Of a stretch of 64,000 bases of DNA, positions 9,255-17,509 are shown piece by piece. This DNA is from Roseibium sediminis (lineage in GTDB: Bacteria > Pseudomonadota > Alphaproteobacteria > Rhizobiales > Stappiaceae), in the NCBI RefSeq assembly GCF_008711325.1, contig NZ_VXDB01000011.1, positions 62,001 through 126,000 of the forward strand, written 5' to 3'. The translations under genes were made by a program, and so were the position numbers. Positions within the stretch are counted from its first letter, which is position 1. The number at the start of each line of letters is the position of its first letter. The notes beneath the pieces are model-generated. The model worked only from the letters and a program-made list of their open reading frames with translations. It was not told the origin of the DNA and made no database searches.

Positions 9255-10033
9255 TGAACCGCTGCCGCGCTGAGAACGGCATCGATTTCGTTGCCATTGT
9301 TGTCGCGCCCTGTGACCTGCACTTCGTTCCCGACGCCATTGCTGCCGAAATAGAGGGTGAATGCAGGGTCCTCATTGACCGGTTCGTGAAGCTCCAGTCG
9401 GGCGAGCGACTCCCCTGACAGGTTGTCTGCGAGCTGTAACTGTTCAATGATGAAAACCGGAATTCCATCGGCGAGACCGGTGTCCATGGGATGGTCGACA
9501 ATCATGCGAACGCGGCCTTTTTCCGGCCAGACACGTCCGCGGACTTCTCCAAGGTGTTCTTCCCAGTCATCCGCAGCATAGGCAACTGCGGGTGCGGAGC
9601 AGCCGCCGCCTGCAGCATCAATCACAGTGGAACCCACATGCCACTCGCCATCGCCGGTCTGAACCGCTGCACGTACAGGGGTCGCCTGATCAATCTTGAA
9701 ACGGAAGGACAGTTTCGGTTCCGCCTTCTGCGGCCAATAGGTCAGGATTTTGGGAATGGGGCCGTAGTCGACAAGAAACACCATCTGCTTCACATCTTCG
9801 AGAGCAGTGGCATCAACGAGGACGGGAACGTTGAAACTGTCTTCCGCAGCAACCGGCGCCTTGACCACAACACGCTCATCAAAACGGATCTTGTCAGGAT
9901 TTCCGAGAATATTAATCTGGTGATAGGACCACATTCCGGTGTCGAGCGGGTCGGTCAACTCCACCTTGGGCGCATCTAGGGCGTAGGCCTGAGTGGCGAA
10001 GAAAGCCGTGAGAAGTCCAGTGGTTATTCTCAT
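9251..10033 (-). CDS. Quinoprotein dehydrogenase-associated SoxYZ-like carrier protein
   Basis: A periplasmic protein of 260 residues starting at ATG 10033; an AGGA lies 6 nt before it. An in-frame ATG at 10048 overlaps the upstream stop and would add five residues. A signal peptide ends near AYA-LDA. The N-terminal half resembles SoxY and contains GGGCSAP, with a cysteine where SoxY carries its sulfur substrate; the C-terminal half resembles SoxZ. In sulfur oxidation the SoxYZ complex carries thiosulfate-derived sulfur. Here the fused form sits among alcohol dehydrogenase genes, and its carried group is not known. It is co-transcribed with the cytochrome, the MoxJ-like protein and the hydrolase. 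Family assignment is good; function is open. Confidence 0.85.
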   Translation of the reverse strand: MRITTGLLTAFFATQAYALDAPKVELTDPLDTGMWSYHQINILGNPDKIRFDERVVVKAPVAAEDSFNVPVLVDATALEDVKQMVFLVDYGPIPKILTYWPQKAEPKLSFRFKIDQATPVRAAVQTGDGEWHVGSTVIDAAGGGCSAPAVAYAADDWEEHLGEVRGRVWPEKGRVRMIVDHPMDTGLADGIPVFIIEQLQLADNLSGESLARLELHEPVNEDPAFTLYFGSNGVGNEVQVTGRDNNGNEIDAVLSAAAVQ

Positions 10034-10041
10034 GTCGCGTC

Positions 10042-10965
10042 CTACCATTCGGGTTTCGTGTAGGTCAGTCCGTGGGCCTTGAAGATGCTCGCCAACCTGC
10101 CATCGGCAACTGCCGAGCGGACAGCATCATCAATTGCATAGGACAGCGGCCTCCAATTGTGTCGAACCGCAACGCCCAATGTCCAGCGCGATTTGGCGAG
10201 GCCGGGGTAGGGCGGCGCATGAACGACCATGTCATCAGCTAGGCTGTGCTCAAGCTGGGACAAGGGGCCCATCACTGCCATGACCTCTCCGGCTGCCAGC
10301 GCGTTCATGGCGTCCGCAGGGCTTGGATATCGGCGCACGTTCTTGCGCATTTGTCCGCCTGCAAAGGACCCAAGATAGAAATCGGCGAGTGTATCGTTTT
10401 CAACGCCAACCGTATCGAAGCGAAAATAGGCCGGGACCGGCGGCTCTTCCGGATAGGTCGCCGGTTTGTAGGCAATGGCCATCTGCTCGTTGAAATACTG
10501 GCCTTTGAGGACGACCATTTCATTCCGGCAGGCCAGTTCCCGATCATAGGGAACATGAAGCATCACATTGGCTATCTGCCCGCCGATCAGCTTGCCGCGC
10601 CAGATATTGTTGCGCAGGTCTCCATCGACATTTTCGTCTGCTGCGGTTTCGATGAAGCGCGCCTCAACACCCAACTCGCTGGCGATCAGCTTTCCCAGAT
10701 CAACGTCAACGCCCGCAAGTTCGCCGTTTTTCCTGTATGAAAACGGCGGGAAATCCTCGTAAACCGCAATCTGGATGAAACCCCGTTCGATGATCGTATC
10801 GAGATCCTGTCCGACAATATCTCGTGCGACATTCTGGGGCTTGTGGTTGGCATTCAAGCCAGACTTGATGCTGTCGCAATTCTGCGCGTGAGCGGTGCCG
10901 CCGGTGATGGGACCGGCGGCGACTGTAACCAGAAAAGCCAGAATGGCTGCGGCTGCTGTGCGCAT
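10042..10965 (-). CDS. MoxJ/XoxJ-like periplasmic solute-binding protein of the quinoprotein cluster
   Basis: A 307-residue type II periplasmic binding protein with a signal peptide (cleavage near AHA-QNC). It has the amino-acid-binding-protein pattern (IQIAVYEDFPPFSYRKNGELAGVDVDLG) at about 67-93. Proteins of this type (MoxJ, XoxJ) accompany PQQ methanol and ethanol dehydrogenases. They are thought to help mature or assemble the enzyme rather than feed a transporter, and no matching permease lies in this operon. It begins 6 nt after the cytochrome stop codon, and its stop overlaps the upstream alternative start of the SoxYZ-like gene. The role in PQQ, metal or disulfide insertion is inferred from the neighbourhood. 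Confidence 0.82.
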   Translation of the reverse strand: MRTAAAAILAFLVTVAAGPITGGTAHAQNCDSIKSGLNANHKPQNVARDIVGQDLDTIIERGFIQIAVYEDFPPFSYRKNGELAGVDVDLGKLIASELGVEARFIETAADENVDGDLRNNIWRGKLIGGQIANVMLHVPYDRELACRNEMVVLKGQYFNEQMAIAYKPATYPEEPPVPAYFRFDTVGVENDTLADFYLGSFAGGQMRKNVRRYPSPADAMNALAAGEVMAVMGPLSQLEHSLADDMVVHAPPYPGLAKSRWTLGVAVRHNWRPLSYAIDDAVRSAVADGRLASIFKAHGLTYTKPEW

Positions 10966-10971
10966 TGGCTT

Positions 10972-11694
10972 TTACTCGGCTGCAGACAATCCGATTGTCA
11001 GGACTTCAGCGGCATTCTTCAGACTGCCATCGGACCCGTCGAGGGCAAAGACCGCCCGCGAGGCAACGGAATCTGCTCGCGGTGCACCGGAGCCCGTTTC
11101 GACTTCTACCGCTATGCTTTCCATTTCCGACTTCAGACCGGCAATTTCGTCAGCCGCATCCGAGGTGCCTTTACCTTGGGATAGCAAGGCCTTGAGTTCG
11201 TCCCGAATTTCCTTGAGACGCTCGGCATGGGCGTCAATCGCACCGTCGTCCGGACGCGTTTCCACATAGGTTCGAATGGCCCAGGCAGCTTCCTGTCCAA
11301 GCAGCTCTCCGAAGGCTGGCATCTTGGTGATCCCGTTTTGGGTATAGCCGTGCTGGAAGCGCTCCATGAACCATTCGTCACCGGCATCATCTGCTTCCAG
11401 ATAACGAAGATCAGGGGCAAGGCCGCCGGAGATCACTTCAAGACCGTGGCAGCGGGCGCAATTCTGATTGTAGCCGGATGCGCCGATCTTGACGGCCGTC
11501 GCCCAAAACTCACTGTCCGGGTTCCGCCAAGGGTTTTCTTCAAGCCATTCTTCGCCAAGTGCAGGCAGGCCTGATGTATCGACGGCCTGTGGGGCAACAT
11601 CTCCATGCGCCTCAACGGAAACAGATTGGGCAACAACAAAAAGGCCAGCAGCAGTTGCCGCAAGTGCGCATAGCACGGCATTGCGTGAAAACAT
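10972..11694 (-). CDS. c-type cytochrome, PedF/XoxG-like electron acceptor
   Basis: A 240-residue periplasmic monohaem cytochrome c. After the signal peptide (to about residue 29, VEA-HG) comes the GEEWLEENPWR stretch typical of PedF-like c-550 proteins. The haem motif is Cys79-Ala-Arg-Cys82-His83 and the probable axial ligand is Met125 (KMPAFG). It would take electrons from the PQQ alcohol dehydrogenase and pass them to the terminal oxidase. Residues about 155-240 form an extra, largely helical and charged tail whose role is unknown. First gene of the leftward operon, divergent from the ABC operon; the dehydrogenase itself is 8 kb away. Naming as PedF is by resemblance only. Confidence 0.85.
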   Translation of the reverse strand: MFSRNAVLCALAATAAGLFVVAQSVSVEAHGDVAPQAVDTSGLPALGEEWLEENPWRNPDSEFWATAVKIGASGYNQNCARCHGLEVISGGLAPDLRYLEADDAGDEWFMERFQHGYTQNGITKMPAFGELLGQEAAWAIRTYVETRPDDGAIDAHAERLKEIRDELKALLSQGKGTSDAADEIAGLKSEMESIAVEVETGSGAPRADSVASRAVFALDGSDGSLKNAAEVLTIGLSAAE

Positions 11695-11871
11695 CGATCC
11701 ACTCCTCCCGAGTTCTTGAAACTAGGAATAATCGGAAGAAATACCGTTGCGCTATTGTACCAAGGGACAAAGGAGAACGTGTTGCGCAAATGAAATCGGC
11801 GCAGTTACATTGCCTTACAACATATACGTCACATGAATTCGCGTTCCTGCGGCCTTGGGAGGGGCTGGTTC
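11695..11871. promoter_or_regulatory. Divergent promoter region of the two quinoprotein operons
   Basis: 177 nt between the starts of the cytochrome operon (left) and the ABC operon (right). Both promoters should lie here. The strings CCGTTGCGC and GTGTTGCGCA occur about 40 nt apart, and a similar CTTGTTGCGCA lies before the dehydrogenase gene at 19327-19337. They may be coincidence. No convincing sigma-70 or sigma-54 site was found. Confidence 0.4.
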
Positions 11872-13044
11872 ATGCGCAGATTGCTGATGGTCTGCCTGAT
11901 AGCAACTTGGCTGTTCCCGGTCCTTTCGGCCGAAGCGGATGTTCACACGACAATCGGCTATCTGGAGAAGGTGGTGCCGCCGCCACCGGTGCTTTCAAAT
12001 CTCGATCCGATACCGGGAGACCTCGGCCTTGCCGGAGCACAGGTCGGGTTGTCGGATAACGAGACCACAGGGCGGTTTTTAAACCAGACCTATCTGCTGG
12101 AAAGCCGGATCGAAGAGACGGAAGAGGGGTTTCTAACCGCCGCACGGGAGCTTTTGAAACTCTCGCCATATCTCGTGCTCAAGGCTCCGGCTGAGGATCT
12201 GCTGAAAGTGGCGGACCTGCCGGAAGCGCAAGGTGCCATTTTGCTCAACGCGGGCGCGCCGGACAATGAGCTGCGCAACAAGAGTTGCCGGTCCAACCTG
12301 CTGCACACCTTGCCATCGCGCAGCATGCTGACTGATGCGCTGGCGCAATTTTCGTTGAAGAAAAAATGGATTGTCTGGGTGCTGCTGTCTGGTGTGCATC
12401 CGGGCGATGTTGCCTATGCAAATGCGCTTGAGACCTCTGCACGAAAATTTGGCATCCGCATCCTGGCGAAGAAGATCTGGGAATTCGATGCCGACATGCG
12501 GCGGAACGCGGCGCAGGAAGTGCCTTTGTTCACCCAGAACTTCGGCGATCATCACCTGGTCGTCATTGCCGACGAACCAGGCGATTTTGGCAGATATGTC
12601 GCCTATAACACATGGCTGGCACGGCCTGTCGCGGGAACCGAAGGTCTGGTTCCCTCCGCCTGGGACCGGACAGTTGAGCAATGGGGCGCGGCGCAACTGC
12701 AAAGCCGGTTTGAAAAGGCCGCTGGCAGGTCCATGCAGCCAATAGACTTTGCCGCCTGGGCTGCGGTGCGGACAATCGGCGAGGCGGTTACGCGCACTGG
12801 GAGCTCGAACAAGGGTGTCGTGCGCGATTATATCTTTTCCGAAAAATTCGAACTCGCCGGCTTCAAGGGGCGTCCGCTGACCTATCGTCGCTGGAACGGT
12901 CAGCTCCGCCAGCCCATACCGATCACTCATCCGCGGGCTCTTGTGGCAATGGCACCCATGGAAGGGTTTCTACATCAACGCAATGATCTCGATACGCTTG
13001 GAATTGATCAGGCAGAATCGGGCTGCACGGCATTTGAAGGTTAG
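11872..13044 (+). CDS. ABC transporter substrate-binding protein of PQQ alcohol dehydrogenase system (PedA1/Lut-like)
   Basis: A 390-residue periplasmic binding protein of the type I (branched-chain amino acid receptor-like) fold, matching the family named for PQQ-dependent alcohol dehydrogenase systems. The ATG at 11872 is chosen because GGGAGGGG precedes it by about 9 nt and it opens directly with a signal peptide (cleavage near AEA-DVH); an in-frame ATG at 11833 lacks both. It is followed after 3 nt by a beta-propeller gene, then ATPase and permease genes. In Pseudomonas putida the comparable ABC system PedA1A2BC supports growth on lanthanides, and related lut genes import lanthanides in methylotrophs. 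That role is inferred here, not seen. Confidence 0.82.
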   Translation: MRRLLMVCLIATWLFPVLSAEADVHTTIGYLEKVVPPPPVLSNLDPIPGDLGLAGAQVGLSDNETTGRFLNQTYLLESRIEETEEGFLTAARELLKLSPYLVLKAPAEDLLKVADLPEAQGAILLNAGAPDNELRNKSCRSNLLHTLPSRSMLTDALAQFSLKKKWIVWVLLSGVHPGDVAYANALETSARKFGIRILAKKIWEFDADMRRNAAQEVPLFTQNFGDHHLVVIADEPGDFGRYVAYNTWLARPVAGTEGLVPSAWDRTVEQWGAAQLQSRFEKAAGRSMQPIDFAAWAAVRTIGEAVTRTGSSNKGVVRDYIFSEKFELAGFKGRPLTYRRWNGQLRQPIPITHPRALVAMAPMEGFLHQRNDLDTLGIDQAESGCTAFEG

Positions 13045-13047
13045 TTC

Positions 13048-14019
13048 ATGCGCGCTTTCCCCATCATGGCAGGTTTGGTGCTGCTGGCGTTCCAAGTGCC
13101 GGCCTTGGCGGATGAAATCTGGGTCTCCAACGAAAAGGATGACACGATCAGCGTCATAGATATCGAAACAATGGAAGTCGTCCGCACACTGGAAGTCGGG
13201 GAGCGGCCTCGCGGGATCACATTCTCGAAGGATTACTCGCTGCTTTATCTCTGCGCGTCGGACAGCGACACCGTTCAGGTCATCGATCCGGATACGGGCA
13301 GGGTGCTGCATGATCTCCCTTCCGGAGAAGATCCTGAACAATTTGTCCTTCATCCGGACAATCGGTATCTCTATATCGCCAATGAAGATGATGCGATCAC
13401 GACTGTCGTGGACACCGAAACCCGGCGGGTAATTGCCCAGATCGATGTTGGCATCGAGCCGGAGGGGATGGCGGTGTCGCCGGATGGCAAGATTGCCATC
13501 ACCACCTCCGAGACGACCAATATGGCGCACTGGATCGACACCGAATCCCAGCAGCTTTTTGCCAACACATTGGTGGATCAGCGCCCGCGCCATGCTGAAT
13601 TCACGCAGGATGGGGCGGAGCTTTGGGTCAGCGCGGAGATCGGCGGAACCATAACGGTCTTTGACGTTGCCTCTCAGAGCGAGAAGGCAAAGATAACCTT
13701 CAAGATCCAGGGTGTGCATCAGGACCAGATCCAGCCGGTTGGTTTTGAAATGACCCGTAATGGAAAATACGTTTTCGTCGCGTTAGGGCCCTCAAATCAC
13801 GTCGCCGTCGTGGACCAGAAAACCTACGAAGTCCTTGATTACATTCTCGTAGGACGGCGGGTCTGGCATCTGGCTTTCAATGGCGACGAGAGCCTGCTTT
13901 TCACGACCAATGGCGTCTCCGGGGATGTCACGGTGGTCGATGTGGCTGAGCGCGTTGCCCTGAAGTCGATCAAGGTCGGACGGTTTCCCTGGGGGGCTGC
14001 ATACCGACCAACAAACTAA
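13048..14019 (+). CDS. YVTN-type beta-propeller protein of the PQQ catabolism cluster
   Basis: A 323-residue exported beta-propeller with a signal peptide ending near ALA-DEI. It contains about seven repeats of the YVTN type (for example SNEKDDTISVIDIETMEVV, ANEDDAITTVVDTETRRVI), spaced 40-45 residues apart. The family is known from PQQ-dependent catabolism clusters, where it accompanies the ABC genes. It probably acts in the periplasm as a second binding or scaffold protein. It starts 3 nt after the substrate-binding gene and is followed by the ATPase gene after 56 nt. The ligand is unknown; a metal-related role is a guess from the context. Confidence 0.85.
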   Translation: MRAFPIMAGLVLLAFQVPALADEIWVSNEKDDTISVIDIETMEVVRTLEVGERPRGITFSKDYSLLYLCASDSDTVQVIDPDTGRVLHDLPSGEDPEQFVLHPDNRYLYIANEDDAITTVVDTETRRVIAQIDVGIEPEGMAVSPDGKIAITTSETTNMAHWIDTESQQLFANTLVDQRPRHAEFTQDGAELWVSAEIGGTITVFDVASQSEKAKITFKIQGVHQDQIQPVGFEMTRNGKYVFVALGPSNHVAVVDQKTYEVLDYILVGRRVWHLAFNGDESLLFTTNGVSGDVTVVDVAERVALKSIKVGRFPWGAAYRPTN

Positions 14020-14075
14020 GTGCCCCGGTCTTTGCGAGACTGTAGGATGGTGAAAAGACGCAAGGGGAGTGTTGC

Positions 14076-14807
14076 GTGGTCGGTGGTATCAAGGTCTCGC
14101 GTGTCAGTCACGGCTATGGGCAAAAACAGGCCCTCATAGACGTCAGTTTCGAGGTGGAAAAAGGAGCGTTCTGCGCGCTCCTCGGGCCAAACGGGGCCGG
14201 AAAGTCGACCCTGTTTTCCCTCCTGACCCGGTTGTTTGTTCCTCGATCCGGAGACGTCGAGATTGCCGGTGCGTCGTTGGGACGTGATCCGCGTCAGGCG
14301 CTGGCACGCCTCGGGGTGGTCTTTCAGCAACCAACCTTCGACATGGATCTGACCGTTCGTCGTAACCTGAAATATTTCGCTGCCCTTCAGGGACTGTCCG
14401 GAAAGGACGCTGACCGGCGTATCTCGGACGCGCTGGAGCGGCTCGGTATGGCGGAAAGGGCAAATGAAAAGGCCCGCGCCCTGAATGGCGGTCACCGGCG
14501 ACGTATGGAAATTGCCCGTTCCCTCCTGCACGACCCATCCGTTCTCCTGCTCGATGAGCCAACTGTGGGACTGGATGCTGCGACGCGCCGCGGGATCACC
14601 GAGCACGTTCATGAACTGGCCGCGAACACAGGTTTGACCGTACTCTGGGCAACGCATCTGGTCGATGAAATCTCGGCAGGCGACAGGCTGGTTGTGCTCC
14701 ACAAGGGGCAGATTGTGGCTGACGGGATAAGCGAGAAAATCGCAGGCGATTTGAGTTTGGGCGACAGGTTTCTTGCCCTCACGAAGAGCGAAGAGGTGGC
14801 AGCATGA
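14076..14807 (+). CDS. ABC transporter ATPase of PQQ alcohol dehydrogenase system
   Basis: A 243-residue ATPase with Walker A GPNGAGKST at 37-45, Q-loop VVFQQP, Walker B LLLDEP at about 157-162 and H-loop WATHL. The signature motif reads LNGGH rather than LSGGQ, an unusual but probably tolerable change. The GTG start at 14076 follows AAGGGGAG by about 7 nt; the first in-frame ATG is far inside. It overlaps the permease gene by 4 nt (ATGA), so the two are translated together. Although the genes upstream encode binding proteins, the ATPase and permease are of the ABC-2 type often associated with export, so the transport direction is not settled by sequence. Confidence 0.87.
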   Translation: MVGGIKVSRVSHGYGQKQALIDVSFEVEKGAFCALLGPNGAGKSTLFSLLTRLFVPRSGDVEIAGASLGRDPRQALARLGVVFQQPTFDMDLTVRRNLKYFAALQGLSGKDADRRISDALERLGMAERANEKARALNGGHRRRMEIARSLLHDPSVLLLDEPTVGLDAATRRGITEHVHELAANTGLTVLWATHLVDEISAGDRLVVLHKGQIVADGISEKIAGDLSLGDRFLALTKSEEVAA

Positions 14808-15598
14808 AGGGTATGCTGGTCTGCCTGATTGCGATCGTACAGCGCGAGGCGTTGCGCTTCATTTCTCAGCGGAGCCGGTTTCTGGCGGCTCTTGTCCGTC
14901 CGCTGGTTTGGCTTGTGGTGTTTGCCGCCGGTTTCCGGGCGGCCCTCGGCCTCTCGATCATGCCGCCGTACCAGACCTACATCACCTATGAGGTCTATAT
15001 CGTGCCCGGCCTGTGCGGCATGGTGCAGCTCTTCTCTGGCATGCAATCTTCGCTCAGCCTCGTCTATGACCGTGAAATGGGGTCGATGCGATTGCTGCTG
15101 ACAAGCCCTATGCCGCGCTGGTGGCTGCTCTTTTCCAAGCTTGTGGCCAGCACGCTGATTTCCGTGATTCAGGTCTATGCCTTTTTGGGCATTGCCGGAC
15201 TGCTTGCGGGTATCAAGTTCCCGGTCCTTGGCTATGTTCTGGTCTTTCCGGCACTTCTCGTCAGCGGTTTGATGCTGGGTGCGCTTGGTCTTCTGCTTTC
15301 ATCCACAATCAAGGAGCTGGAAAACTTCGCCGGTGTGATGAACTTCGTGATCTTTCCGATGTTCTTCATGTCTACCGCGTTGTACCCGCTCTGGAAAATG
15401 GCCGAAGCCTCGGTCCTGCTGCGGGATATCTGCGCCTATAATCCCTTTTCCCATGCGGTGGAACTGATCCGCTTTGCCCTATATGGCCAGGTGAATTTAG
15501 AGGCCCTTGGCTGGGTCGTGTTGGCCTTCGTCGTCTTCATGGCAGGCAGTCTGTGGGGGTACGATCCGGCCCGAGGCATGATCCGCAAGAAGGCATGA
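14804..15598 (+). CDS. ABC-2 type permease of PQQ alcohol dehydrogenase system
   Basis: A 264-residue inner-membrane protein with about six hydrophobic helices and the ABC-2 type layout, including the central YDREMGSMRLLLTSPMPRWW segment typical of this family. It pairs with the overlapping upstream ATPase to form the transporter. With the binding protein and beta-propeller it makes a set equivalent to PedA1A2BC of P. putida or part of the methylotroph lut cluster, for which lanthanide acquisition has been reported. Substrate here is inferred. A Sel1-type gene follows after 21 nt in the same direction. Confidence 0.85.
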   Translation: MKGMLVCLIAIVQREALRFISQRSRFLAALVRPLVWLVVFAAGFRAALGLSIMPPYQTYITYEVYIVPGLCGMVQLFSGMQSSLSLVYDREMGSMRLLLTSPMPRWWLLFSKLVASTLISVIQVYAFLGIAGLLAGIKFPVLGYVLVFPALLVSGLMLGALGLLLSSTIKELENFAGVMNFVIFPMFFMSTALYPLWKMAEASVLLRDICAYNPFSHAVELIRFALYGQVNLEALGWVVLAFVVFMAGSLWGYDPARGMIRKKA

Positions 15599-15619
15599 CG
15601 GTTTGAAGGAGAACAAGGC

Positions 15620-16174
15620 ATGACACGTGCGTCCAAAACCGGCGTGATCCCGCTGCTTCTGGTCTGCCTTGCAGTCCCGGTCACGGCTGAAGAAACTGAT
15701 CCCGGCGGAACGCTGAACCCGGATGAAATGACCCTGAACCGCTCCCTTCAGCGCGCTCTTGAGGGAGACGTTGACATGGTTGTTTGTTCCCAAGGGTACC
15801 TCATGACCAAGAAGGGCGATCATGCAGCTGCTCGCAAGCTTTTTGAAGCCTGCGCGGCAAAGGGCTGGACAGGCACCATGACCTGGATGGCCTATATGGA
15901 GCAAAACGGCTTTGGCGCGTCCGAAGACCCGGAAAAAGCCGCCGAATGGGATCGCCACGCAGCCGAGGCAGGAGACCCGATTGGCCAATTCAACTACGGC
16001 CTTGATCTGCTCCGTGGTTATGGCGTCAACCAGGACTCAGATCTTGGGAAAAGCTACATAGACCGGTCCGCCGAACAAGGGCTCGATGTTGCGCGAGACC
16101 TGAAGGAGAACGGCTATGACTGGCGTGCGGTGACGCCGGATGCCGATGAGTGGAAGTTCCAGCGGATTTACTGA
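15620..16174 (+). CDS. Secreted Sel1/TPR-like repeat protein
   Basis: A 184-residue exported protein with signal peptide (cleavage near VTA-EET). Two to three Sel1-like helical repeats lie at about 45-155, recognisable by the Ala-Gly-rich pattern (KAAEWDRHAAEAGDPIGQFNYGLDLLRGYGV). Such repeats usually bind proteins. It is the last gene of the rightward ABC operon, 21 nt after the permease and 9 nt before the convergent NitT/TauT-type ATPase gene. An AAGGAG lies before the ATG. A scaffold or assembly role in the periplasm is possible; no function is known to me. Confidence 0.75.
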   Translation: MTRASKTGVIPLLLVCLAVPVTAEETDPGGTLNPDEMTLNRSLQRALEGDVDMVVCSQGYLMTKKGDHAAARKLFEACAAKGWTGTMTWMAYMEQNGFGASEDPEKAAEWDRHAAEAGDPIGQFNYGLDLLRGYGVNQDSDLGKSYIDRSAEQGLDVARDLKENGYDWRAVTPDADEWKFQRIY

Positions 16175-16183
16175 CAGGCCGCC

Positions 16184-16771
16184 TCAAACCAAACCAGCGG
16201 GAGACCCACCAAGGCGCAAGACGCGGGTTGCCAATGTGTTTGCTTCTTCCTCTGAGTGGGTCACAAACAAGGTGGCAATCTTTCGCTTGTTCAACAGGCT
16301 TTGGGTCAGCTCCATCATTTCGCCGATCCGTTCTGGATCAAGAGAGGCGAAGGGCTCGTCCATGATCAGGAAGTCCGGGTTTGTGACAAAGGCGCGTGCA
16401 AGGGCCAACCGTCGGCGCTGACCGAGGGAAAGCTGCAGCGGGTAGTGCTGTGACTTGCCGTCAAGCCCAACCTCTGCCATGGCATTCAGCGCTCCGGCTT
16501 CATCGATGCCGGTTACCAAGGTGAGATTATCCAGAGCCGACCGCCAATTGAGCAATGTTGGTTCCTGGAACACCATGGCAAGGCGATCGGGGCGCGTTAC
16601 GGCCCCTTCGAACGTGTCATCAAGCCCGGATATGATCCGCAAAAGGGTCGTTTTTCCAACTCCGGAAGGCCCTAACAGAGCGACACATTCTCCCGGAGAA
16701 ATCGAAAAGGAAATCTCGCCAAGGATCTGCGCTCGGCCGAAGGACTTGCGGGTGACTTCAACCGAAATCAT
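16184..16771 (-). CDS. NitT/TauT-type ABC transporter ATPase
   Basis: A 195-residue ATPase, short for this family (usually 230-270). Walker A GPSGVGKTT lies at 34-42, the signature is LSLGQ, Walker B is LIMDEP, and an H-loop FVTHS is present, so it should be functional. The start at 16771 overlaps the permease stop (ATGA) and gives a normal N terminus; the frame runs further upstream through the permease gene but that part is not coding for this protein. With the permease and binding protein it forms a complete importer of the nitrate/sulfonate/taurine/thiamine-precursor class. The substrate is not known; its position inside the quinoprotein island suggests a linked role. Confidence 0.85.
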   Translation of the reverse strand: MISVEVTRKSFGRAQILGEISFSISPGECVALLGPSGVGKTTLLRIISGLDDTFEGAVTRPDRLAMVFQEPTLLNWRSALDNLTLVTGIDEAGALNAMAEVGLDGKSQHYPLQLSLGQRRRLALARAFVTNPDFLIMDEPFASLDPERIGEMMELTQSLLNKRKIATLFVTHSEEEANTLATRVLRLGGSPAGLV

Positions 16772-17502
16772 GCGCGCCTCCAACGGCTGGCATGAGTTTC
16801 CCATGGCTGGAGGATCGCAACCTCGATCAACAACATGACCAATACGAAGGACAGGGAGTAGGTCAGCACCATCGGCACGTCGAAAAGCTGAAAATAGAGA
16901 TGCAGTTGAAAGCCGACGCCGTTTGAACGACCGAGAAACTCCACGACCAGCACAATTTTCCAGATCAAAGCCGTACCCGTTCTCGCGCTTGCCGCAATGT
17001 GAGGGGCGAGCTGGGGCAAGAGCACATGACGTATCCGCCGCCATGTTGGCATCCGGTAGATCTGAGCCATGTCGTCAAGGTCGGCGTCAAAAGCCCGTGC
17101 GCCTTCCCGTATCATGGCCGTTACCATCGGGATCTTGTTGATCGCTACGGCAAGGATGGCCGCAACTTCGTTCAGGCCGATCCAAAGGTAACAAAGCACG
17201 ATGGTGACAAGGGCAGGCAAGTTCAGAAAAACCACCAGCCACGGGTCCAGCCATCGGTTGAGGCTTCTGTTCCTGCCCATTATCAGCCCGAGAACCAGCC
17301 CGAAGGACATGGCAAGCATAAAGGCTGCAAGAACGCGCAGCAGTGTCGCGCCCATATGGAAAAACAAGGGGCCGTCAAAGGCTTCGGACGCAATCAACCC
17401 GGCCACATGAAAAGGGCCGGGGAGTGTCTCGGGGTCCGAAATCAGGTGCGCCAAGGTCGCCCATCCCGCCAGCATCAAGGCCAGCGAGATGAGACGAACC
17501 AT
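16768..17502 (-). CDS. NitT/TauT-type ABC transporter permease
   Basis: A 244-residue inner-membrane permease with about six helices and the binding-protein-dependent transport signature loop (DLDDMAQIYRMPTWRRIRHVLLPQLAPH). The start at 17502 (MVRLISLAL) follows GAGG and lies 7 nt after the stop of the binding-protein gene; longer forms would run back through that gene. It overlaps the ATPase gene by 4 nt. The three genes form one leftward operon. Confidence 0.85.
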   Translation of the reverse strand: MVRLISLALMLAGWATLAHLISDPETLPGPFHVAGLIASEAFDGPLFFHMGATLLRVLAAFMLAMSFGLVLGLIMGRNRSLNRWLDPWLVVFLNLPALVTIVLCYLWIGLNEVAAILAVAINKIPMVTAMIREGARAFDADLDDMAQIYRMPTWRRIRHVLLPQLAPHIAASARTGTALIWKIVLVVEFLGRSNGVGFQLHLYFQLFDVPMVLTYSLSFVLVMLLIEVAILQPWETHASRWRRA

Positions 17503-17509
17503 ATGGCCC

